Source of the DNA: CAWGYT01 sp963826795 | GTDB lineage: Bacteria; Planctomycetota; Planctomycetia; Pirellulales; Pirellulaceae | DNA: 64,000 nucleotides | Direction: 5' to 3' | Assembly: GCA_963826795.1 (NCBI GenBank) | Contig: CAWGYT010000010.1 | Coordinates: forward strand, 372,001 to 436,000 | In this document: positions 16,821-25,335 of the stretch, piece by piece | Numbering within the stretch: position 1 is the stretch's first letter | Layout: each line of letters begins with the position of its first letter | Made by a program: the position numbers and the translations under genes | Notes under the pieces: generated by a model | The model's database searches: none | Seen by the model: only the letters and a program-made list of their open reading frames with translations | Told to the model about the DNA's origin: nothing

Positions 16821-17112
16821 GCTCTAAGGCCTCCTTGCCCTAGTGCGGCGGGAACCGCGCGATTTGGGTCGTCGCGTCCGATGCCATCCTGGCGGGTGCG
16901 CGGGACCGGTGCCTGATGTTGACGAGGCTCAAGCTGCTGGCATCTGCGATGCTTGCCATACTGGCGTCGCGATCGCCTGGGTCGATGCCTGCGTTGTCCT
17001 CACAAGGTCGGGGTGGATTGTCCGGATTTGGACCGAGATGTCAAGGTTGGTTATGTGGCAATCTCCCGCCACACTCTGGCTCGGTGGCTCGGTCGGAAAA
17101 AAACACAGGTTC

Positions 17113-17829
17113 TCAAGGAAAGAAGGCGGGGATCTCGGCCACCTGCTGGCCCCGGATCATGGCCTCGAGATGACTGGCCACGCGCGTTACGATCCGCTCG
17201 GCCAACGCCAATCCTTGCTCAGCCGAGGCGGCCAGCGGCGTGCCGTCGGACTGATCCTGCATCGCTTCGTGACGGACGTTCTGCGGGAACAGAGCCAGCG
17301 CGATCGACGTCTCGAATTCTTGAGCGTGTCCGGGCAAGTCCTCCGGAAGACGATGCCCGCTCCGAAGCAGCTCGCGTGCGTCGTCCGCCGTGAGCACATC
17401 CCAGTACGAGAGAAATTGAAGATTGACCTGAAACTCTCGCAGGTACTGGTCCCATACGGCTCCGCAAGGCGCCACGTTTCCACCATGGCCGTTCAGCACC
17501 AAGATGTGGCGAAATCCGGCCGTGATTAGGCTTCGAATCAGGTCGTTCAAGACGACGAGAAATGTGCCCGGACGCAGGCTCAACGTTCCACGGTGGCTCA
17601 TGTGATGTTCACTCACCCCGACCATCAACCCCTCCGCAACCACCACTTGAGGGGACAGCCGGTCTGCGACGCGGAAAGCAAGCTCGGTGACGCTTCGCCA
17701 GTCATGTTCCATGGCGAGGTGTTCCAGATGCTGCTCGACCGCCGCGACGGGCAAGATGCACGCCTGCAACTCGCCCTGCTGCATCCGCTGACGAAATTCA
17801 CGGCGCGTGAGTTGACACAAGCGATTCAT
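17113..17829 (-). CDS. Creatininase-family amidohydrolase
   Basis: 238 residues from ATG 17829 (MNRLCQLTRREF). The creatininase fold motifs are LPVAAVEQHLEHLAMEHD (metal-binding E-x-H and D; the family consensus is LPVGSxEQHGPHLP), HHMSHRGTLSL and VLNGHGGN. The family hydrolyses cyclic amides or formamides, including creatinine and FAPy-type substrates, with a binuclear metal centre. The Gly-Pro of the first motif are replaced by Leu-Glu, so specificity is uncertain. It is a stand-alone gene with no recognisable partner. Confidence 0.85.
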   Translation of the reverse strand: MNRLCQLTRREFRQRMQQGELQACILPVAAVEQHLEHLAMEHDWRSVTELAFRVADRLSPQVVVAEGLMVGVSEHHMSHRGTLSLRPGTFLVVLNDLIRSLITAGFRHILVLNGHGGNVAPCGAVWDQYLREFQVNLQFLSYWDVLTADDARELLRSGHRLPEDLPGHAQEFETSIALALFPQNVRHEAMQDQSDGTPLAASAEQGLALAERIVTRVASHLEAMIRGQQVAEIPAFFP

Positions 17830-18280
17830 TATGAACTCGATCTCGGCGGGAGATTTCGTGACCGAGCACCACGTCTTCGGCATCGGAATGATCCGACCCG
17901 TTTCCGCTGCGGCGATGCTTCGGGTCCGGCCGCCCTTCCGACCCCGCGACTTGTCCGGCCGAGCGACTTGTCCGGCCGAGCGACTTGTCCCGTTGTCCGG
18001 CGCGGCTATCTTCGTCGACGTGACAGCCGAGTGCGGTGGCCCGTTTCCAGCGGACGCGAGCAGGGACCACGACGACGATTGGGCGTTTGTCGTCGGCGAT
18101 GTCCAGGCGGCTCGAGCGAAGCCTGAGTGGACCCGGAGCGACGATGTCGATCGCGATCGGAATGGTTAGCGACCATCGATGAGTTCCTCGCGTCTTCGTT
18201 GCGATCCTGTAGGCCAAACCGTGCCGAAGTCGGGCGAAGTGCCACCTTCGTTGTTTGCCCCAAATCGCCCGACCTGCCGC
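17830..18280. other. No intact gene; short tandem repeats
   Basis: A 17-bp unit around CGACTTGTCCGGCCGAG occurs about three times at 17946-17990. The long minus-strand frame running through here lacks coding character. It is treated as degraded intergenic DNA at the left edge of the fragment-rich region. Confidence 0.45.
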
Positions 18281-18281
18281 C

Positions 18282-18439
18282 TCATGAGGCGGGCACCCCA
18301 ACCAGCGAAGTTTCGTCGACCGACGCCTCGCCGATGTTCCCGACACCGCCCGCATTGTTGCAGTTGCCAACCTGAATATCAAGCGTCTCAGGTTGCGATT
18401 GACACCCCCAGGACAATCCCCCGCTTCCTCCTGAGTCAT
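18282..18439 (-). pseudogene. Possible small ORF with a good ribosome site, frame uncertain
   Basis: ATG 18439 (MTQEEAGDCPGG) has AAGGAG seven bases upstream. Its own frame soon loses coding character. The neighbouring frame reads QPETLDIQVGNCNNAGGVGN and stops at TGA 18284-18282. Joining the two needs one indel within the first 20 codons and gives a peptide of about 52 residues with a Cys/Gly/Asn-rich centre. It may be a small exported or modified peptide or just a remnant. I recognise no family. Confidence 0.25.
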
Positions 18440-18595
18440 GATCGATCTCCTTTGCACGTGAGTCGAGCTCATCAAGTGCCGCCTTGAACTGGGGCCGGCC
18501 AGCGCTTTGTTTCCGGCACGATCAGTCGCGGGATCTTCCTGCGTGGCGGTATCATGTCCGTGATTTGTCGCCTCGCAGCAACAAGAATCGGACTT

Positions 18596-18979
18596 GATCC
18601 CATCTTCCGTCGCGAAGATCGCCAATCCAGGCTGGCTGTCGTTGGCTGCGTACAGTCGATTTCCATCCGGCGAAAATGCCACGTCAAAGGGGCTCCGTGA
18701 ACCGTGGGTCCGATCGACAGGACCCGATTCCCGAAGAAGGTGAGTGGACCACAGACGAACTGTCCGATCTTTCGACGCGGATGCGAGCGTCTTGTCGTTT
18801 GGATGGAATGCCAGTCGGCGAACGTCGTCTTGATGCCCGATCAAGGTCGCGATGGGGCGCAGCTCTGGCAAGTGCCACACCCGGATCTCGCCGTTGCGGT
18901 GACCGGTCGCCAAACGATCACCGGAGAAATTCAACGCGAGTGACGTGACCGCCGGTGGGTGCGTTCGGCGCGAGTGCAG
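18596..18979 (-). pseudogene. WD40-repeat fragment
   Basis: About 128 residues show three WD40 blades: VTSLALNFSGDRLATGHRNG then IRVWHLPELR; LIGHQDDVRRLAFHPND then DRTVRLW; FDVAFSPDGNRLYAAND. There is no start codon with coding upstream, no further blades (seven are usual) and no stop in a sensible place. This is a leftover piece of a larger protein, most likely a kinase-WD40 or exported WD40 protein. The opposite-strand TPR fragment begins about 110 nt away. Confidence 0.65.
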
Positions 18980-19091
18980 TGCTCCGCAAAATCGGGAAGC
19001 GCCGAACGGTTGTCCCGACGGACTTCGTGTGAAATCCGGGAGTCCTTGCCGTGAATCCTTGTCAAAGCGCGACAAGCGCGAGGGAGACAGG

Positions 19092-19433
19092 CTTGCCCAA
19101 CGAAAATACGTCGAGGCGGAACCGGTACTACGGGAGTGTCTCGCGAAGCGAACCGAACTGGCATCGGATGATTGGAAGACGTACAACGCGCAATCCTTAC
19201 TGGGTGAGGCGCTCTCGGGCCAGCAGAAGTATGCCGAGGCGGAGCCGCTGTTGACGGCGGGCTATGAGGGAATGAAGCAGCGTGAGGCCACCATCCCGCC
19301 GGAAGCGAAGTCTCGGCTGCCTCTGGCCCTGGAGCGGCTAGTGCGACTGTACGAAGCCTGGGACAAACCGGACGAAGCCGCCAAGTGGCGACAGGAGCTG
19401 AAGGCCGTCAGTGCGACTGCAGCGGACCCATGA
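19092..19433 (+). pseudogene. TPR-repeat C-terminal fragment
   Basis: Residues KYVEAEPVLRECLAKR, NAQSLLGEALSGQQKYAEAE and LERLVRLYEAWDKPDEAAKW form two to three tetratricopeptide repeats, ending at TGA 19431-19433. This wording is typical of the C-terminus of planctomycete Ser/Thr kinases with TPR sensor tails. No kinase domain and no start precede it, so it is a truncated remnant. Confidence 0.65.
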
Positions 19434-19456
19434 CCGTTGGCTGTCAGTCACTGCTT

Positions 19457-19706
19457 CCACCGACGCAGGGTCGGTGGGGAGCGGGAGCGCGGAGGCGGGC
19501 TGTCGTCAGCTGAACAGTCATGGCTTCCACCGACACGGGGTCGGTGGTGGCCTCTTCCACCGGCACGGGGCCGGCAGTGGCCTCTTCCACCGACACGGGG
19601 TCGGCAGTGGCTGCCTCCACCGACCCTGTGTCGGTGGAGCGACGACTGACAGGCTGGCGGCGGCTAGCGCAAACAAAACAGCTCCCCACCGACCCCGTGT
19701 CGGTGG
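19457..19706. repeat. Palindromic repeat cluster 1 (six cores) upstream of TIGR03032 copy 1
   Basis: Cores of the form CCACCGAC-N5-GTCGGTGG, some with one or two changes, start at 19457, 19527, 19557, 19587, 19617 and 19686. The middle four are exactly 30 bp apart. Each can form an 8-bp hairpin, extended by GCT(C/T)C and GGGAGC arms in several copies. A GTCAGTCACTG-like block precedes many cores. The last copy ends about 40 nt before the TIGR03032 start. Confidence 0.9.
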
Positions 19707-19747
19707 AGGCGAAAACCTTGCGTTATACCCGACTCACCGGAGACATG

Positions 19748-20371
19748 ATGACTTCCGACTCCACCACAACTTCCCCTTCGTTTCGCATCTCCTCCTCACC
19801 CGGCTTTGCCCCTTGGCTGGCCACCGTCCAAGTCAGTCTCGCCTTTAGCACGTACCAGGTCGGCAAGCTGTTCCTGATCGGACGCCGCGATGCCGAGCAC
19901 CTCTCGATCTTCGAACGGACCTACGACCGACTGTTTGTACCGCGTTGGTCGTACACCACCGGCGACATCGACGTGCATGATGTCGCTCTCGATGGTCAAG
20001 GGCATCCTCTGTTCGTGAACACGCGGTTCAGTTGTCTGGCAGTCCCCTGCGAGCGCTACAATTTTCGGCCGATCTGGCAGCCTCCGTTCCTGGCGCGTTT
20101 TTCGGCCGAGGACGCTTGCCATTTGAACGGTCTGGCCTGTGACGAGGGACAACCGCGTTTCGTCACGATGTGTGCCGCCACCCGCGAGCGAAGCGGAGAG
20201 TTCGCGGACTCGGGTTGGTCGTCCTGTCCGATTTGCGCGCAGCCATCTATAGTTCGTCGCATCGGAGATATCCTTCCCGAAAGCCCACTCGTTGACTCTG
20301 TAAGAGATTCTTTCGCCAATAGCGAGTCACAAGGACGTTCGACAGACACTTCTCATGGCGACGTTTACTAG
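19748..20371 (+). pseudogene. TIGR03032 (DUF4915) family protein, copy 1, internally deleted and truncated
   Basis: The start is ATG 19748 (MTSDSTTTSPSF; an ATG also lies at 19745). It is nearly identical to the copy at 45236-46335: PGFAPWLATVQVSLAFSTYQ, GKLFLIGRRDAEHLSIFERT, VPRWSYTTGDIDVHDV, ACHLNGLACDEGQPRFVTM. It lacks an in-frame block of 38 codons between FERT and YDRLFVPRW, and it loses homology after about 20190 (TMCAATRERS), ending in unrelated residues. The family is a beta-propeller-like protein of unknown function common in planctomycetes. This copy is presumably dead. Confidence 0.7.
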
Positions 20372-21556
20372 CCCACCAAGGCACTGCACAGGCATGTGCC
20401 GACTACTCTGCGCAGCGGCAACGGCACCTCGCAGCGCGGCGCCAACGTGCCGGCCTCGAGCACGCCGCCTTGCCGCACGGCGAGGATGTTCCGTCACTGT
20501 TCCAACAGCGCAATATCCTTTAGAACGTCTCCCGCTACGACCAGCACGTCGCCGAGCTTGCCGACGGTCAATGTGCCGAAGTCGTCGGCGCGCCCATGAT
20601 TTCCGCGCCGGTCTGCGTGGCGCATTTGAGCACGGTGAGCGGGTCGAGCCCAACGTAGTCGACGAAGAAGCTGAGTTCCCGCGCGTAGTCGCCGTGCGGG
20701 TTCCCGCCAAAGCCGAAATCGCCGCCCATACCGAGTCGTCCTCCCGACTGGATGATGCGCCGGTAGCTTTCCGCTCCCGCCTCGAGCGTCTCCTGGTGTC
20801 CCGCGATGACGTGTTCGGATAGCCCGAACTCCTTGCCGCGCACGACACTGGCGTGTTCAAAGGACAGACCGGGAACGGCCGGCACCTCTCGCTGCAGCAT
20901 CAGCTCGAGTGCTTCATCATCCATGAAGGTGGCGTGCTCGATGGTGTCGTAGCCTGAGCGCAGTGCGTTCTTGATGCCCTCGGTCGCGCGGCAATTACCG
21001 GTGACCTTGAGCCGATGGTTATGTGCTGTAGCCACGACCGCGTGCATTTCGTCAAACGTCATGCAGAGCGTATGATGGTCGTTGATGTCGGGCGAAGCGG
21101 CATCCCCTGTCGGATACGTCTTGACCCACTCGACGCCATCTTTGACTAACGCACGCACGGCTTTCCGCGCATCGTCGGGGCCGTTGACGATGAAGACCAG
21201 GCCTTCCATGCCGATCTTGCGGAACTCGGGGTTCCAGTCCATCAGCCCGCCTGCGGAACAGATTTCGCGCCCGCTGGCCGCCAGTCGCGGACCGGGAATC
21301 AGGTCGTTGTCGATGGCGGTTTTCAGCCACACATCGCAGTTGAACAGGCACCCGCCCGGGCGCGCCGCCGTGTAGCCGCATTCCAACGCCAGACGGCAAT
21401 TGACCGCTGCCTGCAACGTGACGTATTCAACCGGATACTTGATGTCCAGGTCTTCCAGTTTCTCGACATTGAAGCAGGTCGCATGAAAATGAGACTCGAC
21501 CAGCCCGGGCATGATTGTTCCGCCACCGGCGTCAATGCGCGTGGCGTCTTCCGGAA
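20368..21556 (-). pseudogene. Amidohydrolase-family protein, N-terminally truncated and interrupted
   Basis: The body is a metal-dependent amidohydrolase of the imidazolonepropionase/prolidase-like group. The N-terminal metal site is GTIMPGLVESHFH. The protein continues ECGYTAARPGG, GVEWVKTYPTGD, YDTIEHATFMDD and the C-terminal metal-site region GGRLGMGGDFGFGG. The last part changes frame near 20595 (GTLTVGKLGDVLVVAGDVLK) and then meets an in-frame TGA (20494-20496) before RNILAVRQGG. The first 60 or so residues are missing: at about 21555 the sequence switches to a GH31-like N-terminus. It is not functional as it stands. Confidence 0.7.
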
Positions 21557-21948
21557 CGATTGAAGTGGTCGACTTTCAGCTCCAAAATCTGACCATTTTT
21601 TTGCGTGCCGTCGAACGGCAGGCCATAGCCGAAGATTTGTTCCGTTGTTGACGTCGGAATGTGCACGGCCACGCGGTGGTCCGGCAGCCGGCGGTAGCGG
21701 ATAGGCCGTTCACGAAACGGGAACGGTGTGGCCGGGAGCGAGTTCAGACGCTCGAGCTTCGGTGGCGCGGCAGCCAGATCGGTGTACCGCACCTCCGCCG
21801 ACATGTTCCCCAATTCGGCCTGCCAGACCCCGTGGGCCACAGGCTGCCAGGGCACGTCGGACCGGAGCTCGTCCAATCCGGCGGCAAACAGGCAAGGGCT
21901 AAAGCACAGCAGGAAAACAGCGGCAAAGACTTCATGGTTGCATTTCAA
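21553..21948 (-). pseudogene. GH31-like glycosidase, N-terminal fragment with signal peptide
   Basis: From ATG 21948 (MKCNHEVFAAVFLLCFSP) a signal peptide is followed by about 110 residues including FRERPIRYRRLPDHRVAVHI, EQIFGYGLPFDGTQKNG and QILELKVDHF. These match the N-terminal beta-domain of GH31 alpha-glucosidase-like proteins (the E-x-x-Y/F-G-x-G-L-x-F-D signature). The catalytic barrel is absent, because the frame runs into the amidohydrolase sequence. The junction is at about 21553. Confidence 0.55.
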
Positions 21949-22133
21949 TTCGTTGGATGACCGTGCTGCCCATGGATCAGGACGATCGACGGGAGTTCGG
22001 GATTTATCGGTTTGACCGCTCGGCCCTGCCGCGGTGCATCAGGTGACTTCTGGGCTAACACTTCCCGCGCTGGTTGCTTCGACCCGCCTGGCCCGTGGCC
22101 CCCAGACGACTCGACGATTGACCGCTCGCAGCG

Positions 22134-23246
22134 CTACACGACCGCGACTTTCACGCAACAAATCGGCGGCAGCGAATCGAACAGGCAACTCCATTCCTCG
22201 CCGCCGTCGCGTCCCAGCCAGAGCTGGCCGTTGGTCGTGCCGAAATACAACGCGGGCGACTTCATTTCGTCGACGGTCATGGCGTCGCGCAGCACGGTAA
22301 AGTAGCTGTTTTTCCTGGGCAGGCCTGTGGCGAGCTTCTGCCAGGAATTCCCGCCGTTCGCGCTGCGCCAGACGGCCGGTGCTCCGCCGGGACAGGTCCG
22401 CGTCATCGGCTCGTGCGGCATCACGTATACCACATCGGGATCGTGCGAATGCACAACGATGGGAAAACCAAAGTCGCTGGGCAGTCCTTTGGCAATCGAC
22501 CGCCACGTCTTGCCAAAATCATCACTGCGCAAGACGCCGATGTCCGGCCGCGGGCCACCGGGGCCGTGCCACTCGGCCCAGCCCCCGTGATTTTGCATGT
22601 AAAGTCGGCCGGCAGCGGCGGGGTGCGCGACAATCTTGTGGACGCACTGGCCGAATTCGGGATAGGGATCGGGTACGAAACCGGCGCCGACGCCGGAATT
22701 GGCAGCCGCGAAGCTGCGGCCACCGTCTTCGCTCAAGTAATGCCCGCCCGTCGAGATGCCCAGGTGCATCCGCTCGCCGCTGCGTACGATCGTATGCAGG
22801 CACAGCCCGCCGTTGCCCGGCTGCCATTTGCGCGAGTGAGCGTGGTTGCTGATGCCGCCGACCAAGTCCCACGAGTTACCGCCGTCGGTGCTGTGAAAAA
22901 GCGCCGCGGGTTCGACCCCGCACCAGAGTTCCTTTTTCGTGGCGCCGGGCTCCAGCGACCAGATGTTCGCCAGGGCTCGACCGTCGCCGTCGGGGAAGGC
23001 GGGCGCCGACTTGGTCTCCTTGAACTTGTTGCCGAGATCGGTGGAGACGAGCAGTTTCATGCCGAAGAACGGATTGCAACTGGACGCGAAAACGCGCGGC
23101 GTCGACCGCGTGTCAATCATGGTCGTATACACCGCGACGCCCTGTCCAAAAGGACCCCGCAGCGAAAAACTGCGCCGATTCCTTCCTGACTCAGCGACAA
23201 ACACGCCCTTCTTGGTCCCAATCGCCACCAGGATTCGCTCAGACAT
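22134..23246 (-). CDS. BNR/sialidase-like beta-propeller protein
   Basis: 370 residues from ATG 23246 (MSERILVAIGTKKGVF). It has repeated Asp-box-like motifs (STDGGNSWDLVGG, LSEDGGRSF, RSDDFGKTWRSI, RSANGGNSWQKL), which mark BNR/exo-alpha-sialidase-type propellers. There is no signal peptide, so it may be cytosolic. The sialidase catalytic Arg triad and Tyr-Glu pair are not evident; a glycosidase role should not be assumed. Only 2 nt separate it from the upstream MoaD/ThiS gene, indicating translational coupling and a shared function. Confidence 0.85.
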   Translation of the reverse strand: MSERILVAIGTKKGVFVAESGRNRRSFSLRGPFGQGVAVYTTMIDTRSTPRVFASSCNPFFGMKLLVSTDLGNKFKETKSAPAFPDGDGRALANIWSLEPGATKKELWCGVEPAALFHSTDGGNSWDLVGGISNHAHSRKWQPGNGGLCLHTIVRSGERMHLGISTGGHYLSEDGGRSFAAANSGVGAGFVPDPYPEFGQCVHKIVAHPAAAGRLYMQNHGGWAEWHGPGGPRPDIGVLRSDDFGKTWRSIAKGLPSDFGFPIVVHSHDPDVVYVMPHEPMTRTCPGGAPAVWRSANGGNSWQKLATGLPRKNSYFTVLRDAMTVDEMKSPALYFGTTNGQLWLGRDGGEEWSCLFDSLPPICCVKVAVV

Positions 23247-23248
23247 CG

Positions 23249-23524
23249 TCAGCCTCCGGAAACTGCCTGAAAGACCGACACAACATCGCCGGGTTGCAGG
23301 CGGGTGTCGAGACCGTTACGGTCGCGGAGAAAATCGTTGTTAACGAACAGATTGATGTGGAGGCGCACGGCACCAGTTTCATCGCAGATGCAGCGTTGCA
23401 GCGCCGGGTATTCTCGCTTTAACTCGTCCAGCACCTCGCGGACCGTAGCGCCGCCGAGCCGGAGTTCCGACTGGCCTCGACTGTGCGGTTGTAGAACCCT
23501 GGGAATGAGAAAGCAGATCGCCAT
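23249..23524 (-). CDS. MoaD/ThiS-family sulfur-carrier-like protein
   Basis: 91 residues from ATG 23524 (MAICFLIPRVLQPHSRG). The beta-grasp fold pattern is clear (LGGATVREVLDELKREYPAL, HINLFVNNDFLRDRNGLDT, LQPGDVVSVFQAVSGG). The protein ends in the diglycine that sulfur carriers use for thiocarboxylation. No MoaE, ThiG or E1-like enzyme is nearby. The tight link to a BNR-propeller gene suggests a dedicated, poorly understood pathway, not molybdopterin or thiamine synthesis. Confidence 0.85.
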   Translation of the reverse strand: MAICFLIPRVLQPHSRGQSELRLGGATVREVLDELKREYPALQRCICDETGAVRLHINLFVNNDFLRDRNGLDTRLQPGDVVSVFQAVSGG

Positions 23525-23865
23525 GGAACGCGACTCGTAAACGTCCCTCCAGCGGAGTGATTGCCACAACCACGGAGCTTGGCGTTGAATGAGAATGACC
23601 GGACCCCAGGCGTTTAAGGTTAGCGGTTGCAGGCTCCCGGAGCAACGGTGCGCAGCGGCGAATCCTCGAGGGCGACAGCTCGTCCGAGTTCCTGCGCTTC
23701 CTGCTGTCGCTTGCGGTGGTTTGAAGCGGCGCCATGGTCGTTGACGACCGGTCCAGCGCCGCAAACGATGGCCGGCGGCGCGGATATGGCACGGACCTTG
23801 TTGTGGGCTGGGCACGCTGTCCGGACTTCCGCTGGTGGTTGGCCGGGCCCGTTCGCCCGGGTTGC
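23525..23865. other. Intergenic region, nothing recognised
   Basis: No supported gene lies between the MoaD/ThiS start and the DUF1501 remnant. The long frames here lack coding character. It presumably carries the promoter of the MoaD/propeller pair. Confidence 0.4.
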
Positions 23866-24066
23866 TCAGGCCAGCAGCTCGGGCAGGACTTGCGGACTCT
23901 CGACTCCTGTGAGGCGTTGATCCAGACCCTGGAACTTGAAGCTCAGCCGTGTGTGATCGACACCCAGGCAATGCAGGATGGTGGCATTCAGGTCGTTGAT
24001 GTGCACCGGTTTGTCCATGATGTTGTAGCTGAAATCGTCGGTCTCGCCGTAGACAAATCCGCGTTC
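23866..24066 (-). pseudogene. DUF1501 protein, C-terminal fragment
   Basis: The minus strand reads ERGFVYGETDDFSYNIM, then DKPVHINDLNATILHCLGVD, then HTRLSFKFQGLDQRLTG and ends LPELLA-stop at 23866. The (N/D)xxHxHDL-x-ATILH-x-LG-x-DHxRL pattern is the hallmark C-terminus of DUF1501 proteins. The remaining 350 or so residues are missing: the sequence switches to an unrelated plus-strand fragment at about 24067. Confidence 0.75.
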
Positions 24067-24073
24067 GCGGCAA

Positions 24074-24528
24074 CGTATGACGACTCGAAGTGGTCAACCG
24101 GTCGCGACAGTCGTGGCCCCGAGGGAGGCTTCGGCTTTGGGGCCCCGGTCGGAGTCGAGTTCGAAGGGCTCTACTACACCGCGTATTTTCGGCACCGATT
24201 TTCAACCGAGCAGCCCTCCGACGAACTCATCTTCTCGTGTCAGTTGGACGATGGCGCGATCATCTATCTCGACGGAAAGAAAGTCGGCAGGGTCAACGTC
24301 GCCGAGGGTAGCCAAGAGGCGTACGAACTGCCCCCGATGCGGAACGTCGAAGGCAACGTTGAAGCGTGGGTGGGTTTTTACAGGTTGAGTGGCTCCCTTG
24401 ATCCGGGCGAGCACATTCTCGCGTTCTCGCTGCACAACACCGACCGCGATACAAGCGATCTCCGCGTCGCCGAAATCTCTCTGTGGGGAACGCCTCAGCT
24501 GTCAATTGAAGAGCCGGTCCACCGCTAG
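24074..24528 (+). pseudogene. C-terminal fragment of an exported beta-rich protein
   Basis: The frame reads GLYYTAYFRHRFSTEQPSDE, CQLDDGAIIYLDGKKVGRVN, then GEHILAFSLHNTDRDTSDLR and stops at 24528. The DDGA-x-x-YL(D/N)G-x-x-V-x-R-x-N signature is seen in C-terminal carbohydrate-binding-like modules of planctomycete secreted proteins. There is no start or signal; the 5' part is lost at the junction with the DUF1501 fragment. Confidence 0.5.
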
Positions 24529-25214
24529 GCAAGGAGATTGCAAGCCCGTAAACCTGAGAATGCAGAGCAAACCAGTGCGCGGTGGTGAAGTACACCGCCT
24601 GTACGGACGCATTGGTCACATCTGCAGCGGGTGGACAACCCGACGCGAGTTTCGCTGGTCGCGTCGCGCGCTGAGGTGGCGCACCCAAACGGCTTCGCCC
24701 GAGGTCCCGCACCCACAGCTCCGACACCGACGCACAACCGCATCGCGAGACCGACCTTATTCGGCACACGTTTCGGGGCGGTCCGCAGCGCGTCGGACGC
24801 TCCTCGACCGGGACGGCCTGGACGAACCCATTTGGACACGGAGAGACCGAAGTCCGAGACGCTTCGACAACACACCCGTGGACGACCAGGCGAAGACCGC
24901 CCGGATCGGAAAGCCGCACGGCCGACGGACCCAAGCGAGGCCCGCATTCGGCCCTCTCGTTTCGCGGTGGCTGACGGTCGATTCCGCGCGGGTTGGGCGC
25001 GCGCGACGCCGTCTCAGGAGGAGGGCTGACGATAAAACGTTCAACCCGTCGACGTCGGGGCGGCCACGTGCTGAGCTGCGAAGCGCTGGAGGCGCGTCTG
25101 CCTCACTTCAACCGTCTTCTCAGACGTTCACACTTTCGGGGCTTCGAAGACTCAGCTTCAGCCGGCCGGGCCCAGGCAACGGCAGACTCCTGAAAAGAAT
25201 CGCGAAATCTTTCC
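24529..25214. other. Gene-poor region with a LEPR-XLL-like fragment
   Basis: Long frames on both strands are Arg/Pro-rich shadows of GC-rich DNA and are not supported. At 25029-25100 the plus strand reads TIKRSTRRRRGGHVLSCEAL, then EARL, resembling the start of a LEPR-XLL exported protein (basic patch followed by L-E-A/P-R/L) but without a good start or continuation. It is taken as a remnant. Confidence 0.4.
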
Positions 25215-25274
25215 GGAATTGCGGTCAAGACCGGTTGGTCCTGGCAGGCAATCCCTTGGAGGGATGATCCGCCG
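25215..25274 (+). promoter_or_regulatory. Structured leader element A upstream of a LEPR-XLL gene
   Basis: A 60-nt block is shared with 27831-27890. Conserved stretches include CGGTCAAG, GGCAGGCAAT and GATCCGCCG. Stem 1 pairs CCGG (25231-25234) with CTGG (25241-25244) round a 6-nt loop. Stem 2 pairs ATCCC (25251-25255) with GGGAT (25261-25265). Element B has CCGA/TCGG and CCC/GGG at the same places, so the stems are kept while bases change. It lies 61 nt before ATG 25336. Confidence 0.55.
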
Positions 25275-25335
25275 TTGAGTCATGCCTCGCCGTTTACCGG
25301 GCTTCCATCACCCTGTCTTGCTGGAGGAAGATTCA

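Noticed and set aside
19457..19706. CRISPR array
   Set aside because: The repeats are palindromic 21-bp cores with 9-bp or irregular spacers, and the spacers are themselves similar. There are no cas genes, and the same core is dispersed at four other loci.
22134..23246. True sialidase annotation
   Set aside because: Asp-box repeats are present but the catalytic Arg triad and nucleophile Tyr/Glu are not evident and there is no signal peptide. It is kept as a BNR-propeller protein.
24293..24947. Long overlapping Arg/Pro-rich frames on both strands as genes
   Set aside because: They lack homology motifs, ribosome sites and coding-type codon use; GC-rich DNA gives such frames by chance.
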